Assembly (NCBI GenBank): GCA_041487075.1
Contig: JBGPMO010000014.1
Location: forward strand, 1 to 10,909
Origin: JBGPMO01 sp041487075
Lineage (GTDB): Bacteria; Patescibacteriota; Minisyncoccia; UBA6257; 1-14-0-10-40-38
DNA: 10,909 bases
Direction of reading: 5' to 3'
The first letter of the stretch is position 1. Every line of letters starts with the position of its first letter. This document shows, one piece after another, positions 5,872-10,909 of the stretch. The notes under the pieces are model-generated. The model saw only the letters and a program-made list of their open reading frames with translations, did not search any database and was not told the origin of the DNA. The translations under genes and the position numbers were made by a program.

Positions 5872-6634
5872 GAAAACACTCACTGTTGCCTACGCAATAC
5901 CCATGTGAATAGCCGCCGCTCGGATTATCATTGCAATTAATAACTGCCTTATACAAATTCTTACATATCCCGACCGATGCCGGAACGGTCGGATCACAGC
6001 TTGGGTCAGGGGGCAGAGGCAAAAGTTTATTAATGATATCGCTATTATCTAAATCAGCGCTGGTCCGCAAAATCGGATGATTGGTCTCAAGATGCGCCTC
6101 AAGCACATAGCACTGGGCTCGAGGAATGGTATTCAAAGGATTCGTGAGAGGTAAGAGATTCGTCGGCTTCAGCTGCACATGATAATCAAAACGCCGCGCT
6201 GCATACGTGGGAACCGGATCATAAGGAATACCACTAATGCCGATCTCGGCTTCCTTGAGAAAATCATTCAAAGCTCCCCAATCGCCTGGATTCACAAAGT
6301 CCAAACCCGCATTAGGGTCAGGATCATTCGTGAGTCCAGTTCCGCCCACGCAGCCGTTTAATCCGGGCTGAGAAACAGAATACCTGCCAGGATAAAATCC
6401 GCATTTAAATTTAAAAAGCTCGAGCGCCTGCTGAACTTGATGCATATCAGTAATGCGCAGAGCGTCCCGCGCCGAGCGCCGGGCGCCGGTCAAACTCGAT
6501 AAAATCACCGATGTTAAAAGTCCAACAATACCCGCAACCACAATAAGTTCAAGTAAGGTAAACCCCGCACCAAGCCCGTCACTTCGCTTTTTACGCCGTT
6601 TGAATAAAAACATGAATGAAAAAGGTGTTCTCAT
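5864..6634 (-). CDS. Cys-rich type IV pilin paralogue (GspG/PilA-like)
   Basis: A 256-residue prepilin with leader ending KKRSDGLGAG, cleavage G24/F25, E29 at mature position 5 and a hydrophobic helix at about 25-48. The following part, SARDALRITDMHQVQQALE and KCGFYPG, aligns well with the adjacent major pilin, as does the later GISGIPYDP motif, so the two are paralogues. It is about 90 residues longer than that pilin, with a C-terminal tail rich in cysteine. Eight cysteines are present, five of them in the last 50 residues. I chose the ATG at 6634 because AGGAGG (6644-6649) lies nine bases upstream; ATGs at 6652 and 6613 are alternatives. It may be a minor or condition-specific pilin. The gene overlaps the start of pilD. 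Confidence 0.85.
   Translation of the reverse strand: MRTPFSFMFLFKRRKKRSDGLGAGFTLLELIVVAGIVGLLTSVILSSLTGARRSARDALRITDMHQVQQALELFKFKCGFYPGRYSVSQPGLNGCVGGTGLTNDPDPNAGLDFVNPGDWGALNDFLKEAEIGISGIPYDPVPTYAARRFDYHVQLKPTNLLPLTNPLNTIPRAQCYVLEAHLETNHPILRTSADLDNSDIINKLLPLPPDPSCDPTVPASVGICKNLYKAVINCNDNPSGGYSHGYCVGNSECFHD
6566..6614 (-). repeat. 49-bp direct repeat at prepilin start, copy 2
   Basis: This is the partner of the copy at 4821-4869, 47 of 49 identical. It encodes MFLFKRRKKRSDGLGA within the leader of the Cys-rich pilin. Here the sequence runs directly into the GFT cleavage site with no insertion. Confidence 0.95.
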
Positions 6635-6643
6635 AAACCCATT

Positions 6644-6649
6644 CCTCCT
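6644..6649 (-). promoter_or_regulatory. Shine-Dalgarno site deciding the start of the Cys-rich pilin
   Basis: AGGAGG on the minus strand, nine bases before the ATG at 6634. It overlaps the codons that follow the more upstream ATG at 6652, which makes 6634 the better start. Confidence 0.65.
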
Positions 6650-6677
6650 CATTTATTATATTGCCGCTTTTGAGCTT

Positions 6678-6705
6678 AAAGGGACGCTTCTCTTTGCGTC
6701 CCTTT
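6678..6705 (-). terminator. Perfect 10-bp hairpin downstream of pilA
   Basis: AAAGGGACGC (6678-6687) and its exact reverse complement (6696-6705) flank an 8-base loop. It lies 28 bases after the pilA stop and before the next pilin gene. There are three T residues at the end of the stem and then AAGC, so a long U-tract is missing. It may be a partial terminator or an mRNA-stabilising structure that lets the major pilin be made in excess over the downstream genes. Confidence 0.5.
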
Positions 6706-6732
6706 CGCCTGCATCTGCCTATCTCCGCCCTC

Positions 6733-7239
6733 CTAACTCTGGACACAATATACCGGGTCAGTACAACTCATGGTCGCACCGAAAGCAGGAGTATCAACAT
6801 CATTATCAAGAGCTTGATTTGCTTTTTCTAGTGTGGCGCCAAGAACATATTTTTGGCCATCACTGGTATCAAGGTCGTACTGATACCTATAAGTGGCGCT
6901 GTTCGTTGGATCAACCGGAATAGCAGTTATACCAATGCCTGCAAGGATAAGTTGTTGTGAGAATTGCGACCATCCAGCAATATCATTGCCATTATCAGGG
7001 TCAGTAATACCTGACGGAATATCACAAAGAGCACCGCTATTTCCCGGATACTTGCCGCATTTATTATAGTAAAGCTCAAGCGCGCCTTGTACCTGCCGGA
7101 GATCAGCAATGCGCCTTGCATCCCGCGCGGCTGCACGCGCGCCGCCCAAACTTACCAAAAGAATAGACGCTAAAATGCCGATAATGGCGATGACAATTAA
7201 AAGTTCAATTAACGTAAAACCTTTTTTTGCGTAACTCAT
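6733..7239 (-). CDS. pilA: Major type IV pilin PilA
   Basis: A 168-residue prepilin with the short leader MSYAKKG and the classic FTLIELLIVIAIIGILASI helix, cleavage G7/F8 and E12 at mature position 5. A typical linker (ARAAARDARRIADLRQVQGALELYYNK) follows, with cysteines at 61, 72, 159 and 165. The last pair (CTDPVYC) could close a C-terminal loop like the D-region of pilins. Position right after pilC, the textbook leader and the downstream hairpin suggest it is the main filament subunit. There is no Shine-Dalgarno site before the ATG at 7239; the sequence just upstream is a long palindrome made of heptamers, which may have replaced the original leader. Confidence 0.92.
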   Translation of the reverse strand: MSYAKKGFTLIELLIVIAIIGILASILLVSLGGARAAARDARRIADLRQVQGALELYYNKCGKYPGNSGALCDIPSGITDPDNGNDIAGWSQFSQQLILAGIGITAIPVDPTNSATYRYQYDLDTSDGQKYVLGATLEKANQALDNDVDTPAFGATMSCTDPVYCVQS

Positions 7240-7240
7240 T

Positions 7241-7328
7241 TTAATTAACTGACAACTGATAACCTACAACCTCGAACGCCAGATATACTGGGTTACCCCT
7301 TATAAGTTGTCCGTTGTTAGTTAGTTAA
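7241..7328. repeat. Inverted pair of heptamer arrays forming a palindrome upstream of pilA
   Basis: The left arm (7241-7266) reads on the plus strand as AAC-type heptamers (AACTGAC, AACTGAT, AACCTAC). The right arm (7303-7328) reads the same way on the minus strand (AACTAAC, AACGGAC, AACTTA). The 26-base arms pair at 24 positions if three G-T wobbles are allowed, and the first 16 bases pair without a mismatch. The 36-base loop holds a smaller CCAG/CTGG stem. It fills much of the 180-base gap between pilC and pilA and would lie in the 5' untranslated region of pilA. Confidence 0.8.
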
Positions 7329-7419
7329 TGTATCCGACCTTTTCATGCCGCTTATATTTATCATACCGTGTTTTTTAGTACTATGCCATTAGTTATCCAC
7401 AAGCGCTCATTGCCCCTTA

Positions 7420-8631
7420 CTATCTGATAACCTGAACCAGATTGTAAATCGGAAGCAAAATAGCGGCAAAGAGAAGCCCGACCAGGCCCCCGACCACCAC
7501 CATAAGCACCGGCTGAATAAGCTCGATGAGATTCGACACGATGTTTTCCACCTCGCGGCCATAAAAGGCGGCGACGCGCAAAAACATTTCGTCTACCTTC
7601 CCAGTTTGCTCCCCCACCGCAACCATCTGGGTTACAATGGGCGGGAAAAACTTCCCATACTTGCCGAATGCCTGACTCATGAGCTCACCGCGGCGGACCC
7701 CTTCGGCAATATCATGCAACATTTCTCGGTATAAGGCGCTCCCCAACGTGTGCCCGGAAATTTCAATAGCTTGAGCAATGGGAATGCCTCCTTTGATAAG
7801 CACGCTTCCGATTTCGGCAAAACGAGCGACATATAATTTTTTAAAAAGCGCGCCCATAAAAGGCGCATTCAAAATCATTTCATCACCAACCGCTTTCCCC
7901 TCTTCCGTTCGGAGATAATTCAAAAGAATGACGATTAAAGCAATAACAAAGATTACCACGATGAGCCACCAATCATTTAAGAATACCCCCAAGGCAAGAA
8001 AGACCTTGGTGATAAGCGGCAATTCAGTCTGCGCCTCAGCAAAGAGCGGGGTAATCTGCGGGAATACCAGACCAATTAAAATACCGCCCACGACAATGGC
8101 AAGCGCCACAACGAAGATAGGATAGATCAGCGCGTTTTTTACCTTTCCCATGAGGAGCATTTCCCGCTCAAGATAATCGGCAAGGAATCCCATTGCCCGT
8201 TCAACCTGCCCCGTCACTTCGGCGGACTGAATAAGGTGCACAAAAAATTCGAAAAAGATGTTTTCGTGTTTTTCGAGTGCTTGAGAGAGCGAGACACCGG
8301 CATCAATATCAGCGGCGATTTCGAAAACTGCCTCCCGGAGCGTACGGTTCGGCGTTTGATAATACAGCGTGTTCAGCGTATCGTGAATCGAAATTTTTGC
8401 TTCAAGCATGGTCGCGAACTGCCGCGTGAAGATTGCCAAATCCTTCCGCCGGACACGGGTGAAATAAAATACGATACCCTGATACCACTTCGGCTTCTCT
8501 ACGGTTTCCAAACTTAAAATAAAAAGCTCGTGGGTTCCCAAAATGCTTGCGGCCGCATCGCGTGCCGGCGCCTCGATATAGCCCACTTGAAGCTCTCCTC
8601 CTTTTGTTCGAGCACTGTATCTGAACTTCAT
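7420..8631 (-). CDS. pilC: Type IV pilus platform protein PilC (GspF family)
   Basis: A 403-residue polytopic inner-membrane protein that forms the platform on which the PilB and PilT ATPases act. It has a short N-terminal part (MKFRYSARTKGGELQVG) and two GspF domains: about 66-190 (FTRQFATMLEAKISI) and 268-390 (VARFAEIGSVLIKGGIPI). Each ends in a membrane helix (about 169-190 and 374-397), with another helix at 221-239. The C-terminus ILLPIYNLVQVI is the family signature. It begins 17 bases after the pilT stop, so the two are almost surely co-transcribed. No clear ribosome binding site is seen; an ATG five bases upstream is in another frame. Confidence 0.96.
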   Translation of the reverse strand: MKFRYSARTKGGELQVGYIEAPARDAAASILGTHELFILSLETVEKPKWYQGIVFYFTRVRRKDLAIFTRQFATMLEAKISIHDTLNTLYYQTPNRTLREAVFEIAADIDAGVSLSQALEKHENIFFEFFVHLIQSAEVTGQVERAMGFLADYLEREMLLMGKVKNALIYPIFVVALAIVVGGILIGLVFPQITPLFAEAQTELPLITKVFLALGVFLNDWWLIVVIFVIALIVILLNYLRTEEGKAVGDEMILNAPFMGALFKKLYVARFAEIGSVLIKGGIPIAQAIEISGHTLGSALYREMLHDIAEGVRRGELMSQAFGKYGKFFPPIVTQMVAVGEQTGKVDEMFLRVAAFYGREVENIVSNLIELIQPVLMVVVGGLVGLLFAAILLPIYNLVQVIR

Positions 8632-8648
8632 ACCATGACTATAGTGGG

Positions 8649-9725
8649 TTAAATCCGATCCAACAATATCCTTAATTCCGCCGGATTCAACGAGTAGAGT
8701 TCCGCATTTTCAAGAGAAATCTCCTTCCGTTTCGCAAGAGTCGCAAGCGCACGATTCAACGTCACCATCCCCTCTTGAAGAGAGGTCTCTATGACGAGAT
8801 CGATCTGATACGCTTTCCGCTCACGGATAAGATTTCGAATAGCTGAATTGACCACCATAATTTCGCAAGCCGGCACGCGGCCGCCGCCGATCTTTGGGAT
8901 AAGGCGCTCGGAAATAATGCCAACGAGGGTCGCCGCAAGCTGGCTCGTCACCTGTCCCTGCTGATCTGAAGGAAAACTATCAATGATACGGTCAATGGTC
9001 TGGGCGGCGGAATTGGTGTGCAGCGTTGAGAATACCAAGTGCCCCGTCTCCGCTGCGGTCATTGCGGTTGAAATGGATTCGGGATCGCGCATCTCACCAA
9101 TCATAACCACATCCGGGTCTTGGCGAAGAAGTGATCGGAGTGCGTGATGAAACGTGGGGGTGTCCGCCCTCACTTCACGTTGAGAAACAATGCACTTATC
9201 CTGCGCGAACAGATATTCAATCGGATCTTCAATGGTAATGATGTGTTCGGTCCGCTTGTGGTTCACCTCATCTAAGAGCGCGGCGAGGGTGGTTGATTTG
9301 CCATGCCCCGCAGGACCCACCACGAGGATAAATCCTTGGGAGAGTTTTGTGAAATCATGCAAAATCGGCGGAAGGCCAAGGTATTCAATATTGCGAATCT
9401 GGCTTGGAATCAAGCGCAGGGCTGCTGCCTTGAACCCCCGCTGAATAAAAACATTCACGCGGAAGCGCGCCTTATCCTCAAAAGAATAAGAAAAATCTAT
9501 TTCTTTTTTTATCGGAAACGCCTGCTTCTGTTCCGGCGTCAGAAGCGCCTCTACCAAGCCATCAGCCATGTCAGGCGTCACCACGGGCTCTTTTTCGAGG
9601 GGAACGAGGAGCCCGTCTATACGCAAGGTCGGCTTTTTCCCTACGCCAATATGGAGGTCTGATGCTCCCTGCTTCGCGGTCACGAGCATCAATTCATGAA
9701 GTTTATCTTGATAATTTATTTCCAT
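8649..9725 (-). CDS. pilT: Type IV pilus retraction ATPase PilT
   Basis: A 358-residue hexameric ATPase that drives pilus retraction, needed for twitching and usually for DNA uptake. The N-terminal domain begins with the usual ASDLHIGVGKKPTLRIDG (21-38). Walker A is GPAGHGKS (137-144), the Asp box IEDPIEY (165-171), Walker B DPDVVMIGE (203-211) and the His box GHLVFSTLHT (228-237). The stretch AIRNLIRERKAYQI (295-308) is diagnostic for PilT over PilB. Walker A differs from the usual GPTGSGKS at two positions but keeps the essential GxxxxGKS. The ATG at 9725 has no Shine-Dalgarno; a heptamer array fills the space before it. It lies 47 bases after pilB. Confidence 0.97.
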   Translation of the reverse strand: MEINYQDKLHELMLVTAKQGASDLHIGVGKKPTLRIDGLLVPLEKEPVVTPDMADGLVEALLTPEQKQAFPIKKEIDFSYSFEDKARFRVNVFIQRGFKAAALRLIPSQIRNIEYLGLPPILHDFTKLSQGFILVVGPAGHGKSTTLAALLDEVNHKRTEHIITIEDPIEYLFAQDKCIVSQREVRADTPTFHHALRSLLRQDPDVVMIGEMRDPESISTAMTAAETGHLVFSTLHTNSAAQTIDRIIDSFPSDQQGQVTSQLAATLVGIISERLIPKIGGGRVPACEIMVVNSAIRNLIRERKAYQIDLVIETSLQEGMVTLNRALATLAKRKEISLENAELYSLNPAELRILLDRI

Positions 9726-9729
9726 AAAA

Positions 9730-9760
9730 GTTGTTAGTTAAGAGTTGTCGGTTGTAAGTT
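9730..9760 (-). repeat. Degenerate heptamer array between pilB and pilT
   Basis: On the minus strand four units (AACTTAC, AACCGAC, AACTCTT, AACTAAC) and a final AAC make 31 bp, ending four bases before the pilT start codon. The layout (four units plus AAC) matches the array in the pilX-like leader. Confidence 0.75.
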
Positions 9761-9766
9761 AATTTA

Positions 9767-9772
9767 AGTATA
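9767..9772 (-). promoter_or_regulatory. Possible extended -10 box before pilT
   Basis: TGaTATACT on the minus strand is a good extended -10 element, starting right at the pilB stop codon. No -35 match is seen. If active, pilT would have its own transcript whose leader is the heptamer array. Confidence 0.3.
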
Positions 9773-10909
9773 TCACAACTCCTCGGTTTCACGGAGCACT
9801 TCCTCGATTCTCACAACACCCGCAAGCGCTTTCAAAATTCCGTCCTGCCGGAGGGTAATCATTCCTTGCCGCTTCGACTCGGCCACGAGCTGATTTTCTG
9901 AAAAATTCGGCCCCACAACGACATCGCCGAGTTCCGGAGTCATTTGGAATATTTCAAAAAGCGCGATGCGGCCCCGAACGCCCTTTCCGTGGCACACATT
10001 GCAGCCCGGCGTCTCATACACCCGGTATGGCTCTTTTACTTCTTTTAAGACGCTTGCCGGGAGTTTGGCTATTTCGCGCTTCATAATTTCAAGCACTTCA
10101 GGCGCGGGCGGCGATGCTTTACGACAATTATCGCACAGCCGTGAGATAAGCCGTTGAGCCGCCATAAGGTTCAAGGCAGAAGGTAAAAGAAATTTTGGCA
10201 CCTGCATATCGAGAAGACGCGGGATGACGCCGACGGCATTATTGGTGTGAAGCGTTGAGAGAACAATGTGGCCCGTCAAGGCCGCATTCACGGCAAGGCC
10301 CGCGGTCTCAATGTCGCGAATTTCACCAACCATTAAAATATCGGGGTCCTGCCGGAGAATTTGCCGCAACCCAGAGGCAAAATCGTAACCAATTTCCGGA
10401 CGTACCTGTGACTGGTTTACTCCTTCAATCGTGTATTCAACCGGATCTTCAAGGGAAAGAATATTTGATTCCTCCCGGTTTAAAATCCTCATCAAAGCAT
10501 AGAGGCTGGTTGTTTTCCCTGATCCCGTGGGCCCCGTCAAAAGCACCATGCCGAATGGTTTTAGAATGCCCGCTTTTAAAAACTCAAGATTCCGGCCCGT
10601 AACGCCAATCTCCTCGAGGCTCCGGAGTCCTACCGATGAGTCAAGTACCCGAAGCGCCGCTTTCTCGCCGTTTGGCGTCGGGAAAATGGCAATACGAAAA
10701 TCGATTTCTTTTTCAAAAATAATCGTCCGAAAACGGCCGTCCTGCGGTACGCGAGTTTCATCAAGTTTCAGATTGGCAAGTACTTTGATGCGGGAAACGA
10801 GCGCCTGCCCGAGCTCGGCCGGGAGTGAAAGAACTTCTTCTAAATCTCCATCAAGCCGGAAACGAACTCGCGTTTTCGTTCGCTGGGGTTCAATATGAAG
10901 ATCCGAAGC
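9773..10909 (-). CDS. pilB: Type IV pilus extension ATPase PilB, C-terminal 378 residues
   Basis: The reading frame is open to the right edge of the window, so the 5' end and the N-terminal domain are missing. The first visible residues ASDLHIEP are the well-known start of the N2/ATPase region. With visible residue 1 at 10909, Walker A is GPTGSGKT (126-133), the Asp box LEDPVEY (about 153-159), Walker B DPDILMVGE (188-196) and the His box GHIVLSTLHT (213-222). A tetracysteine zinc site (C259, C262, C303, C306) distinguishes PilB/GspE from PilT. It powers pilus polymerisation by working on PilC. The Met at 10549 is internal, not the start. PilB and PilT side by side mean the pilus is probably retractile. 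Confidence 0.97.
   Translation of the reverse strand, partial: ASDLHIEPQRTKTRVRFRLDGDLEEVLSLPAELGQALVSRIKVLANLKLDETRVPQDGRFRTIIFEKEIDFRIAIFPTPNGEKAALRVLDSSVGLRSLEEIGVTGRNLEFLKAGILKPFGMVLLTGPTGSGKTTSLYALMRILNREESNILSLEDPVEYTIEGVNQSQVRPEIGYDFASGLRQILRQDPDILMVGEIRDIETAGLAVNAALTGHIVLSTLHTNNAVGVIPRLLDMQVPKFLLPSALNLMAAQRLISRLCDNCRKASPPAPEVLEIMKREIAKLPASVLKEVKEPYRVYETPGCNVCHGKGVRGRIALFEIFQMTPELGDVVVGPNFSENQLVAESKRQGMITLRQDGILKALAGVVRIEEVLRETEEL

Noticed and set aside
7360..7365. TATGAT as a -10 box for pilA
   Set aside because: No -35 hexamer at a normal distance and no extended -10; in AT-rich sequence such a hexamer is expected by chance.
10527..10898. Plus-strand open frame of 123 codons opposite pilB
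   Set aside because: It is antisense to the conserved ATPase domain of pilB; its composition is that of a shadow frame.
231..10909. A new defence or mobile system
   Set aside because: All genes are recognisable housekeeping or pilus genes; no nuclease, transposase, recombinase or toxin-antitoxin pair is seen.

Overview
All convincing genes in this window lie on the minus strand, so it is described here from high to low coordinate. It reads as a chromosomal piece of a Patescibacteria/CPR bacterium, most likely Parcubacteria-like. The reasons are a compact type IV pilus (T4P) locus with no secretin or other outer-membrane gene, several short-leader prepilins, tight gene spacing, few Shine-Dalgarno sites, and heptanucleotide arrays dropped into coding sequence. 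TGA is used as a normal stop (pilB, the Cys-rich pilin, the PilW-like gene), which argues against the code-25 lineages Gracilibacteria and Absconditabacteria. The lineage is an inference; no marker gene is complete enough to prove it.

From 10909 down to 2352 is a T4P assembly cluster in the order pilB (its 5' end lies outside the window), pilT, pilC, major pilin pilA, a larger Cys-rich pilin paralogue, prepilin peptidase pilD, and four minor pilins in the GspH-I-J-K (FimT-PilV-PilW-PilX) order. Together these supply the extension ATPase, retraction ATPase, membrane platform, filament subunits, leader peptidase and a presumed tip-initiation complex. They make a near-complete retractile pilus for a single-membrane cell. 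PilM/N/O homologues are not in the window.

From 2270 to 231 is ligA (NAD-dependent DNA ligase), full length but carrying three short repeat-derived inserts and lacking one of the usual zinc-ligand cysteines. Overlapping the 3' end of ligA is a near-ideal promoter (TTGACA, 16-bp spacer, TGcTATAAT). It drives a roughly 150-nt leader with a long GC-rich hairpin and a competing alternative hairpin. This leads to the start of a gene with a strong GGAGG site that resembles ribosomal protein S13 (rpsM); only 19 codons are in view.

The most distinctive feature is a scattered set of about 31-bp elements, each about four tandem 7-bp units plus a partial unit. Unit sequences differ between loci. Three lie inside ligA, one forms most of a prepilin leader peptide, one forms another prepilin N-terminus, one fills the pilB-pilT gap, and an inverted pair makes a long palindrome just upstream of pilA. 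Separately, a 49-bp sequence (47 of 49 identical) starts two different prepilin genes, and one copy carries a 63-bp in-frame insertion. No defence system, insertion sequence, CRISPR array, tRNA or rRNA is seen.
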